Below, one piece after another: positions 1-12,934 of a stretch of 64,000 nt of DNA. The notes under the pieces are model-generated. The model was not told where the DNA came from, did not search any database, and saw nothing but the letters and a program-made list of their open reading frames with translations. Location of the stretch: assembly GCF_008831285.2 (NCBI RefSeq), contig NC_045150.1, positions 12,319,868 through 12,383,867 on the forward strand, read 5' to 3'. Every line of letters begins with the position of its first letter. Position 1 is the stretch's first letter. Origin of the DNA: Nymphaea colorata. Lineage: Eukaryota; Streptophyta; Magnoliopsida; Nymphaeales; Nymphaeaceae. Made by a program: the position numbers and the translations under genes.

Positions 1-142
1 ATTCTGTGATCCTATAGTCATTGCAACGAGCCCCCGAAACTGAACCCTCCAAGGCGTTAGAAGCCTTCACAAGTGCTCCATCTCCAATCTCCTGATCATC
101 AGACTGACGGTAGAACCGCTCTTCACTCATATGTTTTATCAT
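1..142 (-). CDS. Possible edge exon of an unidentified minus-strand gene (partial)
   Basis: Reading the minus strand from an ATG at 142 (second in-frame ATG at 130), the frame stays open for 47 codons to the window edge. The peptide has a mixed, soluble, protein-like composition (it contains RFYRQSDDQEIGDGALVKA) and lacks the low complexity of nearby random ORFs. An in-frame TGA lies shortly upstream, so 142 or 130 would be the start, unless a splice acceptor lies nearby. I do not recognise the protein. It could also be a chance ORF; the case rests on composition only. Confidence 0.3.
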   Translation of the reverse strand, partial: MIKHMSEERFYRQSDDQEIGDGALVKASNALEGSVSGARCNDYRITE

Positions 143-1240
143 TCTCTTGATCGATTTTCATTGTACAGTGGAAAAATCATCAAAAGATTAATTAACCTCA
201 TTGCAAATGGTATCCTCGAGTGCTCGGTGGACTGATCAAATTAAGCTTTTAAGGAACTTGAATTGGGAAAAATCGATTTTCAAATGGAAGTGGGAAATCT
301 GTCCAGCTTTTTCAAAATCAAGAATGGAGGACCCCCCAAAAGAAAAAAGCAGCTTTTAAGAGAAAGTGCTATTTCTTATTGTTGAATTCAGAAAGCTAAT
401 TTACCATCGTTCGAATAAGAGCTTTAGTTATATTTTTGAGCAAATATGTCGTCTAAAGGGGCTCTACCTGGCCACGAGAAGGATACCAAATTCGACCAGA
501 CGAGACAAAGTTGTTGATTGACAAATTCATAAAAGGAACTAACTCTTCAAAATGTAAAGGTGACAATGACGAGATGCCTTGACTGCCGTTCATCTCACTC
601 TGGAATGTCCGATGGACGGTTCCAATGGATGAGATTGTCACTGGCAACTATGCATGCGATGGAACTTGCATAACATAAATATGCATAGACATGTACATAT
701 ATCGAGTACAATTAAAGATGAAAATGCTTTCATTTAAATAGGAAAAAATAACTTTTCTAAAAACAAAAAAGGAAATAAAAAAAATTAAAAACTAAAAAAA
801 ACATTTTTTCAATAATTCTATAATTATCTTTTTTCAATAATTCTACCATCTCATGGTCGTCTGTAATTGTTCTATCCCTTTTGATGAATAGTAAGGAGCA
901 CAAAAACAAGAGAGAAAAGGGTCAGTGCATGGTAGCATGATTTTACAGACAATTTTGAGATTTATATAGAAATATTTTTCCTTCAGAAGCATGCGAAGGA
1001 ACCTTGCATAACATAAATACAAATGTGCATAGGCATGTACATATAGCCCAGGTATGATTGAGGGTTTTACAAGTTTCTCATTAAGAAAAAAGTCATTGAA
1101 CAACCTCTGCCTTTTATTTTATAACCAGTGCAGGCGCTAGATTTTCACCCGACAAATTTTATTGACTTTAATTTTTGATTATTCTCTCTGGGGAGGAAGG
1201 TAGCATAATAATCATATAAAAAAAAGATCAATGCAGACGC
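143..1240. other. Intergenic, AT-rich, no gene recognised
   Basis: No convincing ORF. The stretch holds an imperfect local duplication: a segment near 651-707 (around GCATGCGATGGAACTTGC) recurs near 989-1046. A short AT-rich motif is also repeated at about 802-845. Bases 893-929 match 15708-15744 in inverted orientation. Minus-strand ORFs here look like chance. Confidence 0.5.
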
Positions 1241-1309
1241 CTAGCACTTGCCGGAAACCTTCCCGACCGTTCCCGAGTCCGTTGAAACAATTCTCCTCCA
1301 GGTCAAGAA

Positions 1310-1670
1310 GAATGTGATCCCATGGCATGGCATGGACAAGCTGAAAGGGCATATAAGAAATTGATGTCGTGGTCTTTTATGATTGGTTCGAGGTGGCAGC
1401 ACCTAGAAGATTTGCACTAGTGTGCTTCAGGATCAGGGCAAAACAGTTAGCGCGTGCAATCCATGCTGAACCGCAGGCTGCTGGCAGTTAACCCTAACCC
1501 TACTGGGAAGCTTTACATGACTCGTACTGTTGCTGCTGGTGCTTACATGCTGCGGTTTGCGATAGGCGCCACCTGGCTGAAGAGCCGGCAGCTTGGACAG
1601 TCATACAAGAGCAAGCTCGTCTCTCTCAGCAAGCAACCTCAACTACTTTAAGATATGCAGTAAGGCGTCT
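1310..1670 (+). pseudogene. Relic of an aromatic L-amino acid decarboxylase (tyrosine/tryptophan decarboxylase type), C-terminal part
   Basis: Three separate frames give successive pieces of the C-terminal region of plant PLP-dependent aromatic amino acid decarboxylases. Around 1334-1363 reads MDKLKGHIRN then a stop. Around 1389-1445 reads EVAAPRRFALVCFRIRAKQ. Around 1460-1575 contains TGKLYMTRTVAAGAYMLRF followed by AIGAT. After a further shift, about 1581-1630 reads AEEPAAWTVIQEQAR. The order and spacing follow the family: the PRRFALVCFR strand, then the YMT..V.G.YVLRFA.GAT segment, then the EE..V..AW.V.QE end. Internal stops and at least two frameshifts mean it cannot be translated as one chain. 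The catalytic lysine region is not visible. The 100-base assembly gap begins about 45 bases downstream, so what follows the relic is unknown. Substrate preference cannot be judged. Confidence 0.72.
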
Positions 1671-1713
1671 GGTACAAACTGAACATCATCAGCAGTGTTC
1701 GGTTTATTTGCTT

Positions 1714-1813
1714 NNNNNNNNNNNNNNNNNNNNNNNNNNNNNNNNNNNNNNNNNNNNNNNNNNNNNNNNNNNNNNNNNNNNNNNNNNNNNNNNNNNNNNN
1801 NNNNNNNNNNNNN
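1714..1813. other. Assembly gap (100 N)
   Basis: Exactly 100 undetermined bases, the conventional filler for a gap of unknown size. It falls between the decarboxylase relic and copy A of the segmental duplication, so the true left end of copy A is hidden. Confidence 0.99.
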
Positions 1814-4800
1814 TTAAAAAATGAATAAAGAATCTAGTCTGGGATCTTATTTTACATTATATCTGAATTTGAAATCTTAATTTTTAACCAAATCTAGTGT
1901 ATGTTCAAAACTCAAAAAGCATAGATAATTATTAAAACTAAATTCGATCTATGTATATCTGAATTGAGATGAAACCCGATGTCATTTTTTAAATTAAATA
2001 TATAATTTTTTTCATATCTGAATTTTCAAAATGGTTTAGTGGGTATCCAACTTAAATCAGATATATGGACATCCCTACTTGCATATCATCAATATGGAAT
2101 CAGCATCGTATCATCAATATGGAATCATTATGATATCTAGGGCATGAGGATCAGATTTGGATCTGACATATGAGGCTATCACACGATCAACAAGATTTAA
2201 AAATCTTACCTTCTTATCTTCTCAATTTTACAACCTAGTCCTTGCAATTGATTCTTGAATGAGCAAGATCTAGACAGTCGCAAAATATTTATTTGCCCAT
2301 TTTTTGTTGGTATGTTTTTAATTTAAAAAAAAAACAAGCTTTGGATCCTTCAATAAAAATATGCTAGATTGATTTTGGTTCCGATTTCTGATCCTTTTTG
2401 GAAGACGGTCCACTCAAAAAGGATTTTGGCAATACAAACGTTGTCATTATTAATATTAACTAGCCGCCATATCTGGAACCGCTTATCTATTTAATACAAC
2501 GTTGAGAAATAAAATGTGAAATAATTAGATTAAGACATCAGGTCCATTCCGTGTTAATATCGTCAGGATTGAACTAATTGTTATCGCAATCAACAAGTTA
2601 TCTTCGGTTTAATTTCTTTTACGTTATTTATCTAAACTATTATATTTTTTTCTATAACTTTTTTTTTTACCGCCCAAATCGTATGCTAAAGGTATTAAGC
2701 CATGCAAGATGTTAATCGTGATTGATTCAATTCATCATTTTGTATTCTTTTTTTTTAAAGGGATTTTTCAAAAAATTGTTGAGACCGATAAAATCGACCC
2801 ATTCAATTTGGCATGATCTAGACTGCAGTTTTTCTTGATATATTTATTTTTCTTTAAAAGAGAAGATCAAATCTAAAAAAACCCGAGTAATGTATGATTC
2901 GCTTTTAGTGTCGGGCTTCCTTGCCTACTAAACGTTTTATCTAAAGAAAGAAATTTACTGTTTATTGTCGCTAAGACCCTTTCAATATGGACCGTCTTAC
3001 CGCCACGAGCAGTGTTTACTGTCGGTAAAGAACCCGCACAAGGTGGTGGCAGATGCATTGCCAATGTAATTATGAAATGAAGGAGAACTTTGAAATTTGA
3101 AGGTGAAGTAAAGATGGCAAGTGGTTGTAAAGAACTGTGGCATGTGGTTTCAGTTCAGATTTCAGTCTTTGCTGTTCCATAATTTGGATTATAAGTTGTG
3201 AACTTGGGTGGACCTACCAACATGTGAAACTTAGTGACATTTGCTAAAAAGGGCAGCCAATTGTGTAAGTTCAAGATGTTGAACCAAATTTCTAAATCGA
3301 ATCAAATCTAAATCTCTCCTGCAGCTCATGCTAACAGTAAAATGATTAATAATTAAACATAAATATAAAAAATAATCAACTTTTAAGTACTTTAACTAAG
3401 TATCAATCAAGGATCTACCTAAATAAAATTGTTTACCACTTAGATTGAACTTAACCAATAATTGCAACATTCTTTGATATATTATATTTTTAAACTCTTT
3501 AAATTTTGTTTCATACATACATGACTGTCAAATCTGAGTCACTCCGGGGGAACCTATACTTTTGGACGGTCAAGTCAGACAGTTAAATCATGATAGACGG
3601 TTAAATCTTCTAGTATGAGTTCTCACATTTTTTCATATTTTTCTTTTAATCATTCATCATCATCAAATGGGTGGCCCTTATTCAAGATATATATACATAT
3701 ATATAATGTGTGTGTATATATTAAATGTGCCATGAAAACAACAAGGGTGACTGCACTAAAAAATCCAAACACTGAACCAACGTTCAGCCTTCACAATCCA
3801 ATCAATCGGGAACGACGATCACACAAGTATTTCCCCTCAGTTTCTATAGTCACGACAGCCAAAATCTGAACCAAAGTAAGACATTTGTGTAACCCGAAAT
3901 ACATATAGACTCTGGCGGAACTATAAAAGTGTGCATGACGAGTTATATAACAAGCCAACTCCTGCCCGAATTTGAGAAGAGTTTGACACATGCCTTAGAA
4001 CTAAGAATGATATAACTCATCTTTGTAAAATTGATCAACCGCCCAATTAATTGGGCTACTTCTCCTTAGGAGCCATATCATACAATGTTGCCCTTGATTC
4101 AGCACTCAAAGTGTGTATGATGAGAAAAATACTGTATTACTGGTACACATGCTTCTGTAACACAAGGTTCACAAACTTCCATACTAATATGTCAAGTAGA
4201 ATATTCATTTGTAAAACAAGTTCAAATTGTATTAACGACGTGTGTATTACATAATTTGAATTCAGAATAAAATGCTAATGCTAAGCAATTTGATGTTGAT
4301 GAGGGACCATCAAATGAGACAGCGCCATCTGCACCTTTCAAAGGTGAACGTGAAGTTGACAACTCAAATGTTCATTCTTTATCAGAATAGTAGGTTCGTC
4401 CCATGGGACTACTTAATGTATTATATGTGTAGTTTTGTACCATGAATGTTGATTTTATAGGCAAAAATTATTTCCATTACCAATGTATGAGTCTAATACA
4501 TTGGTTTCGTAAGGCATCAAAGATGAAGCCTCATCGAAAGTATTACATTGTGACTTGAGAGCAATGTTAGCCGCAAGTTTACCGTTATAAAGGTTCAGCA
4601 TATTGGTTTTTCCCTACTTTCAAAGCAGCATATATGCATTTCAATTACTAATTAAACATAACAGGAAGGAAAAGAATAATGAGAAGAAGATCGAAGAGCA
4701 TTGCCAGAAGAAGCTTCAAATGGAAAATAGTCCATTTTCTGTTTATGCTTGTGTGGTTGTTTGTCTGTCTTTTTTGGTCATCATATACTTAGTATGTACG

Positions 4801-7800
4801 CGATGAACAATATATTTACTGGACAGTACTAGGACTGCTTGGACCCTTTTCTTTTTTTTTTTTTTACTATACTAATCACTTTGATGAACCATAGGAATAA
4901 CGTTCACTTTGTTTGGATAGAACTATTTTCATTTTGTTGCCTTATATATATATATAGGGATGTCAATGGTTTGGTTTCGGACCAGATATCAGACAAATCC
5001 ATTTTAAATAATTGTGAAATGGAAAAACATCTAAGATCAGATTGGGAATTTGGATCGGTTTTGGTTTTAAGAATACTTATTCAATCAGATTCTGATACAG
5101 ATTCAGATTGATAACATAACATTCAAATTTAAAAAATATCTGGATCCCAATCATCCGAACCCGAATGTGGATAGCTTGAGTTTTGATACTTGAATCTAAA
5201 GAATAGTACCTGATCCGTTGAGAAGTAATATCCTGACGTAAAAGCAGTAACCTTTAGTGACATGATAGGAATTGAACATAAAATATACACAAAGCCGTTT
5301 CCCCGACATAAACTGCGATATGAATTATTAAGTTTTTTATTATAATTTTATCCTTATACAGAATTTACTTTTTCTTTTTGGTTCATAAGAATTTTGTTCT
5401 TTTGGCCTTTAGTATCTATTGGTGAGCAAAAATATCTGCAAAGAAGATCATAAACATGAAAATTGCCCTTTATGATGAAATGCAAAAAACCCTCTATAAG
5501 GACAAAAAAGGGAAAAACATTTATTTTCAAATGACGAAAATATGCATGTTTTCTCTCACAAGCCAAACTCATCCTTGTGGTGTTTTAACCAAAAGCCAAA
5601 AAAATTGTTTTAAGGTTGTATTTCAATTAAAAATATCAAAATTTTATTTTATAAAGGAAGTAATTAGAACACTTAAACGACATTGCCTGCCTAACACTTT
5701 TGAATCGTCCATGGAATCAGCTCGCTAGTTCAATTATGGTAATTTTAGAACGAGTTTGCCCTCGTCCCATCACTGGCACTTTACACCACACCAGGATGGA
5801 GCCAGAGGGATGGTTAGGGTGATGCCCAGAAACTCAAGTGGAGGGCCTGGCTCGCTGCTTGAAACCCGAGCTCAATCGGCTTGTTAAGGATAAAATAAAT
5901 ATATATATATATATTATTTTAAAAATAATAATAAATAATTTATCAGGCGGAATCGACCCCGTCGAGCAGACCTGGGCCGGGGGCCGGTGTTTTCGGGTCA
6001 GCTACCTATTAGGTATCTTGCCCGATGCCCATCCTAAGGATGGCAGGTGCCATGTCTCCGTCTCTCTCCCTTCCTATCAGCTTTTGAAATTTAAAATTGT
6101 ATTGTTTGATATTTTGAAAACTTTAATTTAGTTCTCCCTAAAAACCTTAAAAATTATAAAATAGCCTACCTTTAAAAAAATTAAAAAATGCATTAGTTTG
6201 GCAAATGAATTAGTAAGTTCTCGACTCACTATACATCCCGTATAATTATATTGAGAGAAGAGGCAGAGGCAGGTGTAGGCACTGGGCAGTTGCCATCCAA
6301 TTTTTTCTTTTATTTTCTTTTTTTTTTGTATTGACATTTTTGAACAATTTTTCATATTTGCATGTTAGTGTCTCTAAAATTTTAAAAATTTATACCTCGT
6401 ACCCTTAACCAGAAATTTTTGCCTGTGTCACTGATAAAAAAGATAATTGAAACTGAAAGCACACATTCGTGAAGCCTTGCATCATAACAAACAAGTCGAC
6501 CGTGATGACTAAACTGAAATTTCTTAAATTATTGTCACGTTTTAGTCAAAAGGTGATCGTTTTTGACAAAATAAAAAAAAAATCAAAAGATAAGCTTTTG
6601 TAACAATCAATAAAATAAGTCTTTGGAATTGGAATGGATGAAAATTTTACATGTAAATTTCATTTGCCATATATAAAAAGTTTGAAAAATGATATTTTGG
6701 CCCTTATCAAAAGTTAGAAACTTTACTTTTGTTCCCCCTTATGAAAAATTTCTGACTTCACTCATAAGCTTACCTACAGTAAATGGTCGGACCTACACAT
6801 CATACAGAATGTGTCTCAAGTTTGATTCTTATGGGTTTTTGTTCCTCCTTATGAAAAATTTCTGACTTCGCTCATAAGCTTACCTACGGTAAATGGTCGA
6901 ACCTACACGTCATACAGAATGTGTTTCAAGTTTGATTCTTATGGGTGTTACATATTTTTCATCAAATAGAACCTACACGGCATCCACAATGTACTTTAAG
7001 TTTGATTTTTGCCTGGTATTACATATGAGTTCACATTAAAATATAAGAGACTGAACGTGAGGTCTTGTAGTCAAAAGGTGATTGTTTTTGACAAAATGCA
7101 AAAATAAAAAAAAAAATCCAAAAATCAATCAAATAAGTCTTTGGAATTGGAATGGATGAAATTTTTACATGTAAATTTTAGAAAAATTCATTTGTCATAT
7201 ATAAAAAGTTTGAAAAATGATATTTTGGCCCCTATCAAAATTTAGAAACTTTAATTTTCGTCCCTCTTACGAAAAATTTTTGGCTTCGCTCCTAAGCTTA
7301 CCTACAGTAAATGGTCGGTCCTACACGGCATACACAATGTGTTTCAAGTTTGATTCTTGTGGGTGTTACATAATTTTCATCACTGAGGTAAAAGAAAGAG
7401 ACTGGTAAGACATTCACCGCATGCACAATGTGCTTCAAGTTTAATTTTTGTGGGTGTTACATATGGGTTTGCATTAAAGTAAAAGAGACCCATGACCGTT
7501 TTGCTTCTGAGACCGATACATGGACGCGATTCGGTGGGCTGTCCTAACGATATTTTCTTCTTGCTCGGAGACGATATAGGTCTTGTTCTAAAAAGGAAAA
7601 AGGTGCATGCCTTGAAAAGAGAGAAAAATTTGCTGCACCCGTGTGTGGTGGTGATGTTCAAGAAATTTGCAGTCCAAGAAATTCAAATTTTGTTGTGGTG
7701 GATTGCCGTAAGTTTGTAATATCATTTCATATGCAAGGGATAGTTAAGATACATAGGAGCTTACATACACCAATTCAAGAATGATGGATCGGGAGACAGT

Positions 7801-7974
7801 TTAGATGTGAACTTGTGTGGGCAGTTGTCCACAATCCTACAAAATCTACTTGTTTAATTAGCCCTATCTATATGCTGATCTTATATCCATCAATCATTTA
7901 CTTATTCTTTATGTAGCGACCCACAGTCTTTTACCATAAAAATTTGCCTCTACCACTACACTGTACGTTCTAGC
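1814..7974. repeat. Segmental duplication, copy A
   Basis: From the first base after the gap, the sequence runs nearly identical to 21737 onward and stays collinear, in the same orientation, to about 7974 (partner end about 31236). Small indels and scattered substitutions separate the copies. Relative to copy B, copy A lacks the 2-kb solo LTR, a 416-bp segment (insertion point near 4184), a 187-bp segment (near 6486) and a GC-rich block (near 7488). It has its own tandem duplication at about 6540-7490, with a further short reiteration at about 6740-6950. No intact gene was recognised in it; the ORFs are short and not conserved in frame between copies. Confidence 0.85.
6540..7490. repeat. Local tandem duplication private to copy A
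   Basis: The segment beginning GTCAAAAGGTGATCGTTTTT near 6545 restarts near 7070. Both halves carry the same run of motifs (TTGGAATTGGAATGGATGAA, then a TTTTGGCCC segment, then TAAGCTTACCTAC and GTAAATGGTCG). Within the first half the TAAGCTTACC segment is itself doubled (about 6740-6833 and 6842-6945). Copy B has a single version. Confidence 0.75.
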
Positions 7975-8917
7975 CGTCGACGGATCGGGTTTCTTTAATT
8001 GATAGCCGATACTTGACCCGTGCCTCGGGGTCCCTCCCTCCCCTCTACTGTGAATGGATCGGTCATCTTCAGGCCAGACCCGAAAAGTAAAAAAGCAGTG
8101 GACCGCATTATTACTAAATAAATAAATATCACATCTGATTGAATTCAGATTCAGTTATAAATAAATATCTTAAAGTTGTATTCAACTTTAAAAAAATGTG
8201 GGAATTGCCCCAAACAATTTTTCAAAATTTTATGTAACGTATCATTCTTAAAACTATTTGTGTAACCCGAAATACATATAGACTCTGGCGGAACTATAAA
8301 AGTGTGCATGACGATCACACAAGTATTTCCCTCAGTTTCTATAGTCACGACAGCCAAAATCTGAACCAAAGTAAGACATTTGTGTAACCCGAAATACATA
8401 TAGACTCTGGCGGAACTATAAAAGTGTGCATGACGAGTTATATAACAAGCCAACTCCTGCCCGAATTTGAGAAGAGTTTGACACATGCCTTAGAACTAAG
8501 AATGATATAACTCATCTTTGTAAAATTGATCAACCGCCCAATTAATTGGGCTACTTCTCCTTAGGAGCCATATCATACAATGTTGCCCTTGATTCAGCAC
8601 TCAAAGTGTGTATGATGAGAAAAATACTGTATTACTGGTACACTGTACGTTCTAGCCGTCGACCGATAGGGTTTCTTTAATTGATAGCTCGGGGTCCCTC
8701 CCTCCCCTCTACTGTGAATGGATCGGTCATCTTCAGGCCAGACCCGAAAAGTAAAAAAGCAGTGGACGGCATTATTACTAAATAAATAAATATCACATCT
8801 GATTGAATTCAGATTCAGTTATAAATAAATATCTTAAAGTTGTATTCAACTTTAAAAAAATGTGGGAATTGCCCCAAACAATTTTTCAAAATTTTATGTA
8901 ACGTATCATTCTTAAAT
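7962..8917. repeat. Duplicated 270-bp segment flanking a transplanted patch of copy A
   Basis: A segment starting CTGTACGTTCTAGCCGTCGA at 7961 recurs at 8643; both copies end near TAACGTATCATTCTTAAA (about 8255 and 8916). Between them, about 8256-8640 is a near copy of 3812-4146 of the same window. It contains a further internal duplication of the piece around TAACCCGAAATACATATAG (about 8262-8315 and 8383-8435). No gene is recognised. Confidence 0.8.
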
Positions 8918-10710
8918 TAAAAATGGTCAAATAAATAAAAAAAAAGAGCCATGTGACTGGGAAGTGTTGGAAAAATAAACTACAAAGACCAGATTGTCCT
9001 AATCTGGCTGCAAATCAATTCACACGAAAAATTAATGACATAGAATGGACCATGGATATGATAAAGTTGCCCGACTTTCAGTTAAACCAAAAAATATTTA
9101 GATTAAAGTGTTATTGTACGCCACCTTGGAATTTTCGTTTATAAACATAAAAATACAAATTCCTGGCCTACTTGCTAAGATTTCACCAATAGAGTGTGTT
9201 TGATCTTCGTTTTTGCGTCGAAGGAAATTGCACCGAGGTCGAAAGAGTATGTGAAACCTCGAGACTAGCACTTGTGCTCAAGCAAAACGTTGATCTGCAA
9301 GGAAGTCGAACGAATCACTAGCTTTCTAACCAGCGCCACCAAACCTCCTGTTTCCAAAATTTGGGTTGTTTGCTTTTAACAAAGGGGTGGACTGATCTAA
9401 TATTGCACAAACAATTTTTACACTGTAATGCAGACCGTTTGTAGATGGGAAATAAAATTTTGTACACTTGCCTCCATTTTCCTTCGTGCGAGAATCCGGG
9501 AGATGAGACCCGTTCTATCGTGCCTTTACCACAGGTAATCAGACTAAGGAGTAAGTTTATGGCTTAAGTCTATTCATCTATACATATTATAACAGGAATA
9601 AACATGTCCTAGGTTTAGAAAATCTTATGATTTTGAAATCTATGTGGATCATCAAACTTTGGATTCATACAAACTGATAGTATGATTGAGGAACTTACTT
9701 CTTGATCCTGACCACCATGGATCCATGCAAACAGAACCTAAGTATAATATGATGCATGCAAAACTAAGTTTAAACATAGTTTAGCCCTAGTTTTTATAGT
9801 TTAGGGATGTGGACCAAAAAGATCTAAAATTCAATAAATTTTAAGATCCAAATCCAAGACCCAAATTTACTAAATGATGCTTGATCCACATTTAAATTGG
9901 GTTGATCTAAGTCTAGTTTGAAGTTTGAGTATGGTTTGACATCTGAGTTTAAGATGCAAAGCTCTCTTGATCTGAATTATGAAATCCATGATCCAATGTT
10001 CAAGCATTTGATCCAATATCTATATTTGATCCAAATTCAAATTCTAAGGTTTGAGCACATCCAGGTTTGATCCAATTGACCTTGATTTGATAGAAACCTA
10101 CATAGTTCAGTTTTAGAATATTCTTTTCCTGCATTATATGTTCAAGGTTAGGGATTTGATCCAACATCTATATCCACTCTAGACTTAGATCTCAATTCAA
10201 GTTCTAAGATCATTTGTTCCAAATCAAGATTTGATCTTGATTTATTATGAATTCTCATGGCTATGACTTAGTGGCATGGGGTAGACCTAGCTAAAGCTAA
10301 GCCAAAGTGAGTCTAGGCTCAAACTTTGAGTGGGCTGGAGTAGGGTCGGTAAGGTTAGATCTGGTTCAAGGACTTGGAATAGGTCTAAGTCAAGATGTAG
10401 TGGGTTATTGGACCGGTCTGAGCTAGGTCCTAAAAAACTCAATGACTTTGAAAACGAGAAAAACATGTTAGAGATAAAAAAAGGGATGTAGGTTACTTGA
10501 GGTAGACTCGATGACATTTTAAAGTCATGAATATAATCCCCACATTTTATTAAAATGAGAATACCACTTCTATTCAAAGGCATCAGCCAAACCAAGGTGC
10601 CTTGCCTTCAAATTTTCATTGTTTTCCCCAACTCTTGGCCACAAGAGAGAAATCAAGGCAGAAATCAGTGTTGTTAACATGGAAAATGTTGGCCCTCACT
10701 AACATGCTGC
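8918..10710. other. Intergenic, no gene recognised
   Basis: AT-rich sequence with short, low-quality ORFs only. About 9560-10280 is dominated by loosely repeated ATTTGATCCAA / TCTAAGT motifs, the usual look of old degenerate repeat DNA. A 102-codon minus-strand ORF at 10287-10595 is rich in Leu/Ser and resembles no family I know. Confidence 0.5.
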
Positions 10711-11834
10711 AGGGCAAATATGGCTTATATTCTTTTTCATTTTTCCGTTTTCTAAATCAATTTAAAATTTTTTAATCATTTTTAAATTCAGAAAGATAAA
10801 AATTTAGGGTGATACAAGCCAATATCCAGTACTCACCGCTACAAAGATAGAAATGATCATTAATTAGAAAACAACCATGAGATTTCCATTTGTGTTCCAA
10901 GAAAGTTTTGTGCTTCTCTCTTTTCAGGGATATATATATATATATGTTTGTCTTTTCTCATACAGACGTACGTGCATATGAAACCTAAGTAACATGAGTA
11001 CAAGTACGGTTCAGGTACATATATGTGGGTACAGACGCAACAGCTTTAGAAAATATGGGTACAAGGGGTTGATAACGGATAGGTGTTGCTTTCTAAGAGA
11101 GAGGCATCGCTTAAATGGAATGGATGCTTAAGGCTACTCAATTTTTATAAGTCAATTTTCTGTAGCACTTATTTCTTTAAGATTTTGTTTTTCTATAACG
11201 AAATATGTTATGTTAGATATTTATGTAGGATCAGATCTTTCATGATATTAAAGTTCATGGTACCTAAACAAAGTTAGGGCAAATATGGCTTATATTCTTT
11301 TTCATTTTTCCGTTTTCTAAATCAATTTAAAATTTTTTAATCATTTTTAAATTCAGAAAGATGAAAATTTAGGGTGATACAAGCCAATATCCAGTACTCA
11401 CCGATACAAAGATAGAAATGATCATTAATTAGAAAACAACCATGAGATTTCCATTTGTGTTCCAAGAAAGTTTTGTGCTTCTCTCTTTTCAGGGATATAT
11501 ATATGTTTGTCTTTTCTCATACACACGTACGTGCATATGGAACCTAAGTAACATGGGTACAAGTACGGTTCAGGTACATATATGTGGGTACAGACGCAAC
11601 AGCTTTAGAAAATATGGGTACAAGAGGTTGATAACGGATAGGTGTTGCTTTCTAAGAGAGAAGCATCATTTAAATGGAATGGATGCTTAAGGCTACTCAA
11701 TTTTTATAAGTCAATTTTCTGTAGCACTTATTTCTTTAAGATTTTGTTTTTCTATAACGAAATATGTTATGCTAGATATTTATGTAGGATCAGATCTTTC
11801 ATGATATTTAAGTTCATGGTACTTAAACAAAGTT
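10711..11834. repeat. 565-bp tandem duplication
   Basis: The unit starting AGGGCAAATATGGCTTATAT at 10711 restarts at 11276, abutting the first copy, and ends about 11834. The copies differ by a few substitutions and by the length of an internal TA microsatellite (near 10928 and 11494). No coding function is evident; the parallel short ORFs in the two copies are by-products of the duplication. Confidence 0.9.
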
Positions 11835-12109
11835 TTAGATTATTGTATGTCATAGGTAACACAGCTTCTTGAAAAATGAAATGCTATATTTACATTTTTC
11901 GGCAATAGAATCTTAGGAAACATGTAGATGCAATCTAGGGAAAATAAAAATCAGTCGGCCATCTCCATGGCCAAATGGTTATTTTGAAATTTTGTGTCAT
12001 TAAAAAAATCACAAAATAAAATCTTGGGAAACATGTATTATCACTATCCCATCACCATGTCTATTGCCTTGGATAAATCTTCTGTCATGTTATCCATCTT
12101 GTAAGGTGA

Positions 12110-12612
12110 TAACATATGTACTATATGTTATATATGTAACATATATAACACATAGTATATATATTACTATTTGTTATATATATAATATATAATATGTTAT
12201 ACATAATATGTATGTTATATATACATATAATATATATAAATATTATATGTATATATAATATATGTTACATATAATATACATATATATAGTAACACATATA
12301 ATATTATACATAGCATATTTATAATATACGATTATAATATATGTGTTATAATATATGTTATATATACAAATATATTATAATATGTTATTCAATAAATGTT
12401 ATATGTATACACAGTATATACATATGTGTATATAATACATATATTATTTATGTTATGTATGTTATTATTTTATATGTTATATATATTATAACACACATAT
12501 AACATATGTTATATGTGTATATTAATATAACATATATATATATATATAAATATATATATATGTTTATAATATATATGTATATATATATGTGTTAATATGT
12601 GTATACACAACA
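12110..12612. repeat. Extremely AT-rich TA/TATATG low-complexity tract
   Basis: About 500 bases made almost only of A, T and occasional G or C in TATATG, ATATAC and GTTATA words, with many short self-complementary stretches. Such tracts occur in plant intergenic DNA and can extrude cruciforms. Minus-strand ORFs that run into it are artefacts. Confidence 0.85.
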
Positions 12613-12934
12613 TATATAAATAAGTAAAAAATTGTAAAAAATCTATGTAAAAATATGCAAAAATAAGTAAAACTTTTGTTGCTGGCGTGGGCAACTGCCC
12701 ATGCCAGCCTATATGAAGCTACGCTACTGCTTGGCTCAAGTTTGAGCTCGAGCTGGGCAAGCTTAGGCTCGACTCTGCACGTGTGCAGCCCTAGTTCCCT
12801 GCCCCATATGTAGATTAGATAAGGCTTCCTTCTACATGCGCTAACAGCCATATTAGTTTCCCCTAAATCTATTTGGGACACTGACTACCAACTTGAGCTT
12901 TACTAACAGGCATATTTGATTTATGTGCAATGGA

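Noticed and set aside
1484-1503. AACCCTAACCCTA, like a plant telomere repeat
   Set aside because: Only two units, and it falls inside the decarboxylase relic where it encodes part of the reading frame (VNPNPTG). No longer telomeric array is present.
2873-3064. TTTACTGTCGGTAAAG-type sequence as CACTA transposon termini
   Set aside because: The words resemble subterminal CACTA motifs, but no CACTA terminus, 3-bp target duplication or transposase was found.
3791-3991. Minus-strand ORF repeated at 8151-8486 and suggestive of conservation
   Set aside because: The similarity reflects recent DNA duplication. The frame is not maintained in copy B near 26000.
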